From: Clostridiales bacterium
GTDB lineage: Bacteria > Bacillota > Clostridia > Christensenellales > Aristaeellaceae
Length of the DNA stretch: 64,000 nucleotides
Direction of reading: 5' to 3'
Assembly (NCBI GenBank): GCA_015056145.1
Contig: SVGY01000008.1
Span: 48,333-112,332 of the forward strand
Shown here: piece by piece, positions 56,610 through 64,000 of the stretch
Position numbering within the stretch: the first letter of the stretch is position 1
How the letters are laid out: the number at the start of each line of letters is the position of its first letter
Position numbers and translations under genes: made by a program
The notes under the pieces: generated by a model
What the model was told of the DNA's origin: nothing
Database searches by the model: none
Seen by the model: the letters and a program-made list of their open reading frames with translations, nothing else

Positions 56610-58085
56610 ATGGCTAACGACAGCCTTAGAAACAAGACCATGGGCGGCTTTTTCTGGATGTTTCTGGAAAAGGCGGGTACCACGCTGATGCTGTTTCTCG
56701 TAACGCTGATTCTGGCCCGTATCCTTTCGCCGGAAGAATACGGCATTGTATCCATCGCCCTTGTCTTTATCAACCTGGCCAATGTGTTTGTTACCCACGG
56801 CCTCAATTCATCCCTGATACAGCGCAGCGAGGTGGGGGATGTGGAGTATTCCACTGCCTTCTATGCCTCCCTGGCCCTGACCAGCGTTATCTATCTGGGC
56901 ATTTTTGCAGGTGCCCCCCTGGTGGGCCGCTATTTTAAAAACGATGCTGTGGTGCCCATTTTGCGCGTGCTGGCACTGCGGGTGCCCATCAGTGCATTCA
57001 ATTCTATCCAGCGGGCCTATGTGTCACGGGAATTGCAGTTCAGAAAATTTTTCTACGTTACCCTGGTGGGAACGGTGGCAGGTGCAGCGGTCGGCATCGG
57101 CATGGCTCTTGGCGGCTGCGGCGCATGGTCCATCGTGGGTCAGTATTTGGCGGAAGCCACCGCAAGAACCATCACCCTCTTTGTGATGATAGACTGGCGT
57201 CCCAAACTGCTGTTTTCCTTTCAAAAGCTCAAGGAAATGTTCGGCTTCAGCTGGAAGGTGTTCATGGCGGCCTTTTTCAGCGAGGCTTATCAGGAGATCC
57301 GCTCCTTTGCTATCGGCGGCAGATATTCCGAAAAGGACCTTGCCTTCTTCAACAAGGGCAAGCAGTTCCCCCAGATGCTTTTCATCAACATTTCCTCGCC
57401 CATCACTTCCGTTATGTTCCCGGTGATGTCCAAGAAAAAGGATGATCTGCCCGCTCTGAAGCATTCCCTCGCAAGAACCATTCAGATAGTAACTTTTCTG
57501 TTGTTTCCCATCATGACGGGTATGGCGGCAGTGGCCGGCCCCATGGTCAACATTCTTTTGACGGACAAATGGCTTCCCTGCGTTTTGTTCCTGCAGATTT
57601 TCTGCTATCATTTTGCCATGCTGCCCATTCAGTCCATCCTGGAACAGGCCTATAAGGCACTGGGCAGGAGCGATATCATGCTTATCCTTTTCTTTGTAGA
57701 AAAGCTGCTGGGCATTGCGGTAGTGCTGATCACCATGCAGTTCGGCGTTCAGGCCATTGCATGGGGCATGGTGTTTTCTACCAGCTTTGATACTCTTTTT
57801 CATATTTCCTTTGCCAAAAAGACTCTGAACTACTCTTTGCTGGAATTGCTGAAAAATGTTGGCAACACGTTCTTCTGCTGCATTTTGATGCTGGCGGCGG
57901 TGCTGGCGGTAGGGTTGCTTCCTGTGCCTATGCTTGCCAAATTGGCGCTGCAGGTGGTAGTGGGCGTAGCTGTTTTTGCTGCCGCTGCTATCCTGACCAA
58001 ATCCGCGGCACTGAAATATCTGCTTCAGGTCATCGGCGGAAAAATCCGTCTGCCCATCCTCAAAAAGCTGGAGGCCCGCCTTTGA
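56610..58085 (+). CDS. Polysaccharide flippase, MOP superfamily (Wzx-like)
   Basis: About 491 residues with 12-14 membrane segments. Landmarks: LRNKTMGGFFWMFLEKAGTT, EEYGIVSIALVFINLANVFV, GLNSSLIQRSEVGDVEYSTA, and KELQFRKFF-like region SRELQFRKFFYVTLVG. It moves the lipid-linked repeat unit across the membrane for Wzy. ATG 56610 is preferred to the GTG at 56601 because AGAGGTGAGG lies at normal distance. It is preceded by a 38-base gap and followed by an internal promoter for the nucleotide-sugar genes. Confidence 0.92.
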   Translation: MANDSLRNKTMGGFFWMFLEKAGTTLMLFLVTLILARILSPEEYGIVSIALVFINLANVFVTHGLNSSLIQRSEVGDVEYSTAFYASLALTSVIYLGIFAGAPLVGRYFKNDAVVPILRVLALRVPISAFNSIQRAYVSRELQFRKFFYVTLVGTVAGAAVGIGMALGGCGAWSIVGQYLAEATARTITLFVMIDWRPKLLFSFQKLKEMFGFSWKVFMAAFFSEAYQEIRSFAIGGRYSEKDLAFFNKGKQFPQMLFINISSPITSVMFPVMSKKKDDLPALKHSLARTIQIVTFLLFPIMTGMAAVAGPMVNILLTDKWLPCVLFLQIFCYHFAMLPIQSILEQAYKALGRSDIMLILFFVEKLLGIAVVLITMQFGVQAIAWGMVFSTSFDTLFHISFAKKTLNYSLLELLKNVGNTFFCCILMLAAVLAVGLLPVPMLAKLALQVVVGVAVFAAAAILTKSAALKYLLQVIGGKIRLPILKKLEARL

Positions 58086-58087
58086 GG

Positions 58088-58115
58088 TGGACATTACGGA
58101 AAAATCAGGTATAAT
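58088..58115 (+). promoter_or_regulatory. Internal promoter before the GDP-fucose genes
   Basis: TGGACA (58088-58093), a 16-base spacer and TATAAT (58110-58115), about 48 bases before gmd. This may allow GDP-fucose production independent of the upstream part of the operon. Confidence 0.6.
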
Positions 58116-58162
58116 CATAGTATCCGATATGTGCTAAATATCAATTATGAGGTGAGATCCAC

Positions 58163-59206
58163 ATGAAGAAGGCATTGATTACCGGCATCACCGGTCAGGA
58201 TGGCTCCTATCTGGCTGAATTGCTTCTGGAAAAGGGTTACGAGGTACATGGCATCACCCGCCGGGCCTCCATCAGCAACACCGCCCGCATTGACCATCTG
58301 ATGGGCAAAATCAAGCTCCACGATGGCGATCTGACGGATTCCTCCAGCCTGATCCGTATTATTGGACTGGTGCAGCCGGACGAGATCTACAATCTGGCTG
58401 CTCAGAGCCATGTGCAGGTCAGCTTTGATGTGCCTGAATACTCCGGCGACGTGGATGCCCTTGGCGTGCTGCGTATTCTGGAGGCGGTGCGCATCCTTGG
58501 CCTCAAGGACAAGTGCCGCATCTATCAGGCATCCACCTCGGAGCTTTTTGGCAAGGTGGAGGAGGTTCCCCAGCGGGAAACCACGCCTTTCCATCCCTAC
58601 AGCCCCTATGCCGTTGCCAAGCAGTACGGTTTCTGGATGGTGAAGGAGTACCGGGAAGCCTATGGTATGTTTGCTGTAAACGGTATTCTGTTCAATCATG
58701 AATCCGAGCGCCGTGGCGAGAATTTCGTCACCAGAAAGATTACCCTTGCCGCAGGCCGCATTGCCGAAGGAATTCAGGATCATCTGGAACTGGGCAATAT
58801 GGACAGCCTCCGTGACTGGGGCTATGCCCGGGACTATGTGGAATGCATGTGGCTGATGCTGCAGCACGAGACCCCCGAAGATTTTGTCATCGCCACCGGT
58901 GAACAGCACACCGTCCGTGATTTTGTGGAAAAAGCCTTTGCCGCTAACGGCATTACCGTCCGCTGGGAAGGCAAGGGCCTGGACGAAAAAGGTTACGATG
59001 CCGAAACCGGCAAGATGCTGGTATGCGTCAATCCCCAGTGGTTCCGACCCACGGATGTGGACAATCTCTGGGGCGATCCCACCAAGGCAAAGACCGTGCT
59101 GGGCTGGAATCCCCAGAAAACCACCTATGCGGAGCTGGTCCGCATTATGGCAGAGCATGACCGTCAGCTGGCAAAGCGTGAAAAGGCCATGCTTCAGGCC
59201 AGGTAA
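58163..59206 (+). CDS. gmd: GDP-mannose 4,6-dehydratase
   Basis: 347 residues, usual length. It is a short-chain dehydrogenase: NADP-binding [15 protein letters not shown] at the N-terminus; [37 protein letters not shown]; the active-site triad around TSELFGKV and [13 protein letters not shown] (Tyr/Lys); and [17 protein letters not shown]. It converts GDP-mannose to GDP-4-keto-6-deoxymannose, the first step to GDP-L-fucose. It is followed 15 bases later by the epimerase/reductase gene. Confidence 0.96.
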   Translation: MKKALITGITGQDGSYLAELLLEKGYEVHGITRRASISNTARIDHLMGKIKLHDGDLTDSSSLIRIIGLVQPDEIYNLAAQSHVQVSFDVPEYSGDVDALGVLRILEAVRILGLKDKCRIYQASTSELFGKVEEVPQRETTPFHPYSPYAVAKQYGFWMVKEYREAYGMFAVNGILFNHESERRGENFVTRKITLAAGRIAEGIQDHLELGNMDSLRDWGYARDYVECMWLMLQHETPEDFVIATGEQHTVRDFVEKAFAANGITVRWEGKGLDEKGYDAETGKMLVCVNPQWFRPTDVDNLWGDPTKAKTVLGWNPQKTTYAELVRIMAEHDRQLAKREKAMLQAR

Positions 59207-59221
59207 GGAGCGAAATATATC

Positions 59222-60166
59222 ATGATGGACAAGCAGGCAAAGATCTACGTCGCCGGTCACCGTGGTATGGTGGGAAGCGCCATCGTCCGGGAACTGGAAC
59301 GGCAGGGATATACCAATATCATCACCCGTACCCGCAAGGAGCTGGATCTGACCCGTCAGGATGCAGTGGAAGCTTTTTTTGCACAGGAAAAGCCGGAATA
59401 CGTCTTTCTGGCTGCTGCAAAGGTGGGTGGCATCATTGCTAACCAGAGCGCCCTGGCAGATTTCATGTACGAAAACATGATCCTGGAAATGAACGTGATC
59501 CATTCTGCCTGGAAGAATGGCTGCAAAAAGCTGCAATTTCTTGGTTCTTCCTGCATTTATCCCCGGCTGGCTCCTCAGCCCATGCCGGAAAGCTGCCTCC
59601 TGACCAGCGCTCTGGAACCCACCAACGAAGCCTACGCTCTGGCCAAGATCAGCGGCCTTAAGTACTGTGAATACCTGAACCGGCAGTACGGCACGGACTA
59701 TATCAGCGTCATGCCCACCAATCTCTACGGCCCCAACGATAACTATCATCCCACCCACAGCCATGTGCTGCCTGCGTTGATCCGTCGCTTCCACGAGGCG
59801 AAGGAAGCGGGGCTGGAAAGCGTTACCTGCTGGGGCGACGGCAGCCCTCTCAGGGAATTCCTCTATGTGGATGATCTGGCCAACTGCTGTGTGTACCTGA
59901 TGAATCACTATTCCGGCAATGAGACCGTCAATGCCGGTACCGGCAAGGAAGTGTCCATCCGGGAACTGACGGAGATCGTTGCCAGCGTGGTAGGCTTTGA
60001 GGGACAGATCCTGTGGGATACCACCAAGCCCAACGGCACTCCTCGCAAGCTGCTGGATGTAAGCAAGGCCACCTCCATCGGCTGGACATACAAAACCGAA
60101 CTGGAACAGGGCGTGCGCCTGACCTATGAGGATTTCCTGAAAAACCCCATGCGTGCAGAACGCTGA
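59222..60166 (+). CDS. fcl: GDP-L-fucose synthase
   Basis: 314 residues. It is the bifunctional epimerase/reductase that finishes GDP-L-fucose. The NADP motif AGHRGMVGSAIVRELE and VFLAAAKVGGI are typical, with the active-site SSCIYP, PEPTNE-like SALEPTNEAYALAKISGLK (Tyr/Lys) and the substrate loop PTNLYGPNDNYHPTHSHVLP. The second codon is also ATG (59225), so the exact start is ambiguous by one residue. It lies between gmd and manC in a compact nucleotide-sugar block. Confidence 0.95.
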   Translation: MMDKQAKIYVAGHRGMVGSAIVRELERQGYTNIITRTRKELDLTRQDAVEAFFAQEKPEYVFLAAAKVGGIIANQSALADFMYENMILEMNVIHSAWKNGCKKLQFLGSSCIYPRLAPQPMPESCLLTSALEPTNEAYALAKISGLKYCEYLNRQYGTDYISVMPTNLYGPNDNYHPTHSHVLPALIRRFHEAKEAGLESVTCWGDGSPLREFLYVDDLANCCVYLMNHYSGNETVNAGTGKEVSIRELTEIVASVVGFEGQILWDTTKPNGTPRKLLDVSKATSIGWTYKTELEQGVRLTYEDFLKNPMRAER

Positions 60167-60188
60167 TGCGTTCAGGAAGGGAGAAAAC

Positions 60189-61523
60189 ATGAATTTCATT
60201 CTGCTTTCCGGCGGTTCCGGAAAACGCCTGTGGCCCCTGAGCAATGATGTGCGCTCCAAGCAGTTTATCAAGATTTTCCGCCGTGCCGACGGTCAGTACG
60301 AATCCATGGTGCAGCGGGTGTACCGGCAGATCACAGAAACCGATCCCACGGCCACCGTTACCATCGCCACTTCCAAATCCCAGGTAAGCTCCATCCGCAA
60401 CCAGCTGGGCGAGGATGTAGGTATCTGCGTGGAGCCCTGCCGCCGGGACACCTTTCCGGCTATTGCCCTGGCTGCTGCATACCTGCATTATGAAAAAGGC
60501 ATTGCTCTGGATGAGGCGGTGGTAGTCTGTCCCGTTGATCCCTATGTGGATAACGGCTACTTTGAAACCCTTGCAAAGATGCAAAAATATGCTCAGCAGG
60601 ACAGTGCAAACCTTGTGCTGATGGGCATAGAGCCCACTTATCCCAGCGAAAAATACGGTTACATCATTCCCAAAACCAAGGATGATGTGAGCGCAGTGGA
60701 TTGCTTCAAGGAGAAACCCGACGCAGCCACTGCCGCAGATTACATCCGTCAGGGGGCACTGTGGAATGGCGGTGTGTTTGCATTCAAACTGGGTTACCTG
60801 CTGAAAACTGCTCATGAACTTATAGATTTTACCGACTACCGTGACCTTTCGGGCAAGTTTGATACCGTCACCAAAATCAGCTTTGACTATGCGGTGGTGG
60901 AAAAGGAAAGCAGCATTTCCGTGGTGCGCTACAATGGCACTTGGGCCGACATAGGCACATGGAATACCCTTGCGGAGGCCATGGAGGAAAGTACTGTTGG
61001 TGACGTACGGCTCAACGAAACCTGCGAAAACGTGCATGTGCTCAACGACCTCAACATGCCCGTTCTTTGCATGGGCCTGAAGAACGTCATCGTTTCCGCC
61101 AGCCCTCAGGGCATTCTGGTTTCGGATAAGGAGCAGTCCAGCTACATCAAACCTTTTGTGGATGCCATCGATCAGCAGGTCATGTTTGCAGAAAAAAGCT
61201 GGGGCAGCTTCAAGGTGCTGGATGTGGAGGAGGAAAGCCTCAGCATCAAGATCACTCTGATGCCCGGCCATCGGCTGCATTATCACAGTCATCAGCACCG
61301 CAACGAAACCTGGAATGTGGTCAGGGGCGAGGGTCTGGCTGTGGTGGACGATGTGGAAACCAGGCTTTATCCCGGTTCTGTGCTCCAGCTGCCTGCGGGC
61401 TGCAAGCACACCGTTATGGCCCATACGGAGATGACCATCATCGAAGTGCAGATGGGCAAGGATATTTCTGCATCGGACAAGGTGAAATATTCGCTGGAAG
61501 AAAAGTACGGGTTGCATCCGTAA
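60189..61523 (+). CDS. manC: Mannose-1-phosphate guanylyltransferase with C-terminal cupin (ManC)
   Basis: 444 residues. The N-terminal nucleotidyltransferase domain has the pyrophosphorylase motif LLSGGSGKRLWPLSNDVRSK and the FKEKPDAATA sequence. The C-terminal domain (~340-440) is a cupin of the type II mannose-6-phosphate isomerase kind: MPGHRLHYHSHQHRNETWNV, then GCKHTVMAHTEMTIIEVQMG. It makes GDP-mannose, the precursor for gmd. It may also interconvert fructose-6-phosphate and mannose-6-phosphate. ATG 60189 with GGGAG upstream is the start; the upstream in-frame ATG at 60153 overlaps fcl. It ends the operon at a terminator. Confidence 0.93.
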   Translation: MNFILLSGGSGKRLWPLSNDVRSKQFIKIFRRADGQYESMVQRVYRQITETDPTATVTIATSKSQVSSIRNQLGEDVGICVEPCRRDTFPAIALAAAYLHYEKGIALDEAVVVCPVDPYVDNGYFETLAKMQKYAQQDSANLVLMGIEPTYPSEKYGYIIPKTKDDVSAVDCFKEKPDAATAADYIRQGALWNGGVFAFKLGYLLKTAHELIDFTDYRDLSGKFDTVTKISFDYAVVEKESSISVVRYNGTWADIGTWNTLAEAMEESTVGDVRLNETCENVHVLNDLNMPVLCMGLKNVIVSASPQGILVSDKEQSSYIKPFVDAIDQQVMFAEKSWGSFKVLDVEEESLSIKITLMPGHRLHYHSHQHRNETWNVVRGEGLAVVDDVETRLYPGSVLQLPAGCKHTVMAHTEMTIIEVQMGKDISASDKVKYSLEEKYGLHP

Positions 61524-61545
61524 GGAGTTCCGGCATAAAAAGAAG

Positions 61546-61576
61546 CTCTTCCGGCAGAAACGCCGGGAGAGTTTTT
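61546..61576 (+). terminator. Terminator of the polysaccharide operon
   Basis: CTCTTCCGGC (61546-61555) pairs with GCCGGGAGAG (61562-61571) with one G-U pair, followed by TTTTT. Confidence 0.85.
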
Positions 61577-61620
61577 CTGATAAGGAACCGTGGTGACAAC
61601 TACAGGAGTGAGGGCTGAGA

Positions 61621-62481
61621 ATGAATCGAATCCATTTTGAGGTAAACCCGGAAACAAACTATGTATACCACATGCTGTCCGTGATGAAATGCGGCTACGA
61701 TAATGCCTATGGCGCTAAATACCGTAGCCTGTACAAAGCAGAGGAACTGGCGGTTTTCCATAAGCACAGTGCGCTGATAACAGTGAAAGGCGGTGAGCAC
61801 TGCGGCTTTCTTCACGGGGTTATGGTTGGCCAGCCGGCTCTTGGCGAAATGTCGGCCAAGGATTACTATCAGGAACTGGTGGATATCGGACTGATGATAA
61901 AAGGCGGGAATATTCCCGAGGGGGTGAACGAGTCGCTGATCCCCTATACGGATGTGATCCTTTCCCTGTCGGAGATCATGGTTCGCCATTACGATCAGTA
62001 TATGGAAGAGATCTGGCCCTGGGAGCGGGGGCGGATTGTTGAATATGCAGCCGTCATGGAAAAGCTCTTCCAGGAAAGCCGCTTTACCGAAAAGGCGGAG
62101 GAAATGGTGGGGAAGCTGGGCAGCCCCTGCTTTACCGCCACGCTGGTTTCCTCCGTGGAAGGCGGCGCTGAGGGCATAAATATTTCCTGGGAAAAAGATG
62201 TTTTCGGTATTGAACGCAGCCCGGAAGCGGAGCAACATTTTGTGGCCCATGAGTACATTATTTATCTGCTGTTTGAGGCCCTGAAAGACGAAGACGCTTT
62301 CCGCAGCCTTGAAACCTGGCCGTTTACGGAAGGCCTTGCGGAGTATTATCTGAAGAGGATCCTTGGCTGCTCATGCTTTGGCGGAAAGATGCAGGAGCAT
62401 TGCCGCATTTACGAAAGCATTCCCGGCGCAGAAACAATGCCACCGGCTGCCCTTTACCGTCGGGCCATGTACGGCCGGTGA
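61621..62481 (+). CDS. Possible inactive peptidase-like protein
   Basis: 286 residues, no signal peptide, predicted cytosolic. In the C-terminal third the sequence VAHEYIIYLLFEALKDED is followed ~20 residues later by FTEGLAEYYLKRILG. This mirrors the gluzincin metallopeptidase pattern (HExxH followed by a third zinc ligand Glu in EGLAEYY), but the second His is replaced by Ile (HEYII). If homologous, the active site is probably non-functional. N-terminal two thirds: not recognised (NPETNYVYHMLSVMKCGYDN). Purine-rich GTGAGGGCTGAG precedes the ATG. It is separated from manC by a terminator; unknown function. Confidence 0.55.
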   Translation: MNRIHFEVNPETNYVYHMLSVMKCGYDNAYGAKYRSLYKAEELAVFHKHSALITVKGGEHCGFLHGVMVGQPALGEMSAKDYYQELVDIGLMIKGGNIPEGVNESLIPYTDVILSLSEIMVRHYDQYMEEIWPWERGRIVEYAAVMEKLFQESRFTEKAEEMVGKLGSPCFTATLVSSVEGGAEGINISWEKDVFGIERSPEAEQHFVAHEYIIYLLFEALKDEDAFRSLETWPFTEGLAEYYLKRILGCSCFGGKMQEHCRIYESIPGAETMPPAALYRRAMYGR

Positions 62482-62584
62482 ATGGATTCGGCGGTCTTTC
62501 TCATCAGAAAGATTTTTCTGGGAGAAGGACTTCCTGTCAACCGGTTTTGGGATATGGCAGGATGGCACATGAAGGAGGGGAACG

Positions 62585-63481
62585 ATGAGAAAAACAGGAC
62601 GATGTATTGCCGCAGCTTTGGTCGCTGTACTTCTTTTGTTGCCTGCGGTCAACGGCCGGGCAGAGGTGTTTTTTTCAAAGCCTCCAGAAAGCTGGCAGGA
62701 GAAGCCCCTGCTCCAATGGACGGTGCTTGATGTGGACGAGGGCGACGCTATGCTGCTGGAATGCGGAGGGGAAAGCATGCTGGTAGACGGCGGGCCTGAT
62801 CCTTTCCGGGAAATGCTCCGGGATGCGCTGGATGCCAAAGGATTCAGACGGGGTATGAAATATATCCTCAATACCCACGCCCACGATGACCATATAGACG
62901 GCATCATCCGTCTGTTTGAATATGGTTTCCGGCCCGGGGAATACCTGCATTCCTACAGCGACAGCGCCGTGGAAGCCGATGGTTTCCAGCGCAGGGCTGT
63001 GGAAAACGCAAAGAAAAACGGTGTTTCCGTGCGCCGCATCGGCGACAGTTCCTTTCTGTGGCTGGGGGATGCGGAAATACGCATTTACCAGTGCACCGAG
63101 TATGCGGATACCAACGCACGCTCGCTGATGCTGAAGGTGACTTACGGCCAGTGTAATCTGTTGCTATGCGCAGATATTACAGGCAAAACCCAGCTGTACT
63201 TTGCAGAGAATCTTCCCGAAGGCCTGCTGGATGTGGATGTGATCAAGGTACCCCATCACGGTATCACCCCGGTGAATATGGAGTTTATGGATGCAGCCAG
63301 CCCTGAGGCGGCGGTCATTACCAATACGCAGAAACGACTGGACGGAAAAACCGCCAATCAGCTGCGGGACAGGCAGATCCCTGCACTGTATTCCGGAGAT
63401 GGAACTGTGTATGCGCTGTGCGATGGCGTGGACTGGTACATCTGGCAGGAAGACGGGAAAGAAGCAGGCGGGGAATACTGA
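62585..63481 (+). CDS. Secreted metallo-beta-lactamase-fold hydrolase (ComEC-like domain)
   Basis: 298 residues. A signal peptide (RCIAAALVAVLLLLPAVNGRAE) leads into an MBL-fold domain: WTVLDVDEGDAMLLECGGES, MLVDGGPD, the zinc motif NTHAHDDHIDG (HxHxDH), a middle region around LMLKVTYGQCNLLLCADITG (Asp) and a distal KVPHHGI (His). The layout matches the C-terminal nuclease-like domain of ComEC and free-standing secreted relatives; the substrate (DNA, nucleotide or other) is not known. AGGAGGGG lies just before the ATG. It follows the peptidase-like gene by ~100 bases. Confidence 0.85.
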   Translation: MRKTGRCIAAALVAVLLLLPAVNGRAEVFFSKPPESWQEKPLLQWTVLDVDEGDAMLLECGGESMLVDGGPDPFREMLRDALDAKGFRRGMKYILNTHAHDDHIDGIIRLFEYGFRPGEYLHSYSDSAVEADGFQRRAVENAKKNGVSVRRIGDSSFLWLGDAEIRIYQCTEYADTNARSLMLKVTYGQCNLLLCADITGKTQLYFAENLPEGLLDVDVIKVPHHGITPVNMEFMDAASPEAAVITNTQKRLDGKTANQLRDRQIPALYSGDGTVYALCDGVDWYIWQEDGKEAGGEY

Positions 63482-63593
63482 TAAAGAGCATCGAAATGCG
63501 TTGCAATATAACAGGACTGATGCAAAAAATCACTTTTGCAGCGAGCGTGATGGAAAGGAAGGAGTTATCCTTCACTTGCTACTATGCAAATAA

Positions 63594-63628
63594 AGTAAGC
63601 GCAAGCCTTAGCTGGCTTGCGCCTACTT
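63594..63628. other. Stem-loop before the nitroreductase-like gene
   Basis: GCGCAAGCC (63599-63607) pairs with GGCTTGCGC (63614-63622), extended by AAGTA/TACTT with one mismatch, loop TTAGCT. No T run follows, so it could be a weak terminator or an operator; it overlaps the -35 box of the promoter at 63617. Confidence 0.55.
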
Positions 63629-63646
63629 GTGCTGCTGTGATAGAAT
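63617..63646 (+). promoter_or_regulatory. Promoter for the nitroreductase-like gene
   Basis: TTGCGC (63617-63622), an 18-base spacer and TAGAAT (63641-63646), about 36 bases before the ATG at 63682. The -35 box lies inside the stem-loop at 63594-63628. Confidence 0.45.
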
Positions 63647-63681
63647 GAAAGCGACAAACTGGAATTTGACGGAGAGTATGT

Positions 63682-64000
63682 ATGGATTATTATAAGCAAA
63701 TTTTCAAACGTAAATCATTTCATATTTTCAAAGATACGGATACACTTTCGAGTGACGAAATCCAAGAATTAAAAGATTTTATTAAATCTGTAAAACCGCT
63801 TAATGATGAAATTAAGACGGAAATTTGCATTGTGCCCGAAAAGGAAACCACCTGTAAACGAGGTGGGGAATTATGCATTTTGTTCTATAGTGAAACAAAG
63901 GATGAATATTTGAGAAACATTGGGTATATGGGCGAACAGATTGATTTGTATCTTGCATCACAGAATATCGGGGCTTTATGGTTTGGTATCGGCAAACCAA
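63682..64000 (+). CDS. Nitroreductase-like protein, 5' part
   Basis: 106 residues before the window ends; the frame is open to the edge. The N-terminus YYKQIFKRKSFHIFKDTDTL followed by SSDEIQELKDFIKSVKPLND and the later ILFYSETKDEYLRNIGYMGE and QIDLYLASQNIGALWFGIGK match FMN-dependent nitroreductase-like proteins of the TM1586 type. These usually reduce flavin-bound substrates with NAD(P)H; the substrate is unknown. GGAG lies about 7 bases before the ATG. The gene is clearly more AT-rich than its neighbours, a possible sign of transfer. Confidence 0.7.
   Translation, partial: MDYYKQIFKRKSFHIFKDTDTLSSDEIQELKDFIKSVKPLNDEIKTEICIVPEKETTCKRGGELCILFYSETKDEYLRNIGYMGEQIDLYLASQNIGALWFGIGKP

Overview
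The window looks like a chromosomal segment of a Gram-positive, low-to-mid GC Firmicute of class Clostridia. Evidence: strong AGGAGG-type ribosome sites, sortase/LPxTG surface proteins, an Opp-type peptide uptake operon, and a ylmE-sepF-ylmG-ylmH-divIVA division cluster beside a SigB/F/G-type sigma factor. No rRNA or phylogenetic marker allows a firmer placement. A gut or rumen commensal of the Christensenellales/Oscillospirales kind is a guess from style only.

Layout. 1-4.6 kb: ketopantoate reductase, then an ADP-ribose-themed group (macro-domain protein, GNAT, von Willebrand A protein, ADP-ribosylglycohydrolase). 4.6-6.4 kb: a secreted protein, a hairpin-flanked repeat element (copy 1) and two membrane proteins. 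6.5-14.4 kb: an oligopeptide ABC operon from a TTGACA/TAAAAT promoter, with enlarged binding protein and OppC-like permease. 14.5-20.6 kb: a wall-anchored surface protein, a PepSY-like secreted protein and sbcDC. 21-28 kb: tRNA-Ala(CGC), a degenerate anti-sigma/sigma pair and the division cluster. 28-34 kb: esterase, RlmA-like methyltransferase, GNAT, GAPDH, two paralogous Cys-rich membrane proteins facing an XRE regulator, and repeat copy 2.

34.2-48.5 kb (minus strand) is a pilus/adhesin locus. It runs from a consensus promoter through a ~215-nt structured leader to a coiled-coil protein, a signal peptidase I, a chimeric signal peptidase, a 3186-residue LPKTG adhesin, an LPSTG major pilin and a class C sortase. 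A 713-bp tandem duplication inside this locus created the chimeric gene, whose N-terminus is from the adhesin and catalytic domain from the peptidase. 48.9-61.5 kb (plus strand) is an exopolysaccharide/capsule operon: aminotransferase, phosphoglycosyl transferase, ATP-grasp enzyme, two glycosyltransferases, acetyltransferase, polymerase/ligase, flippase and the GDP-L-fucose pathway (gmd, fcl, manC). The right end holds a possible inactive peptidase, a secreted metallo-beta-lactamase-fold hydrolase and an AT-rich nitroreductase-like gene cut by the window edge.

The most unusual signals are: (1) a ~163-bp, nearly identical repeat present twice, each copy bracketed by two identical hairpins that differ completely between the two sites, as if the element inserts into Rho-independent terminators and duplicates them; (2) the peptidase/adhesin chimera; (3) the structured leader of the pilus operon; (4) the His/Cys knuckle repeats and nested domains of the giant adhesin.
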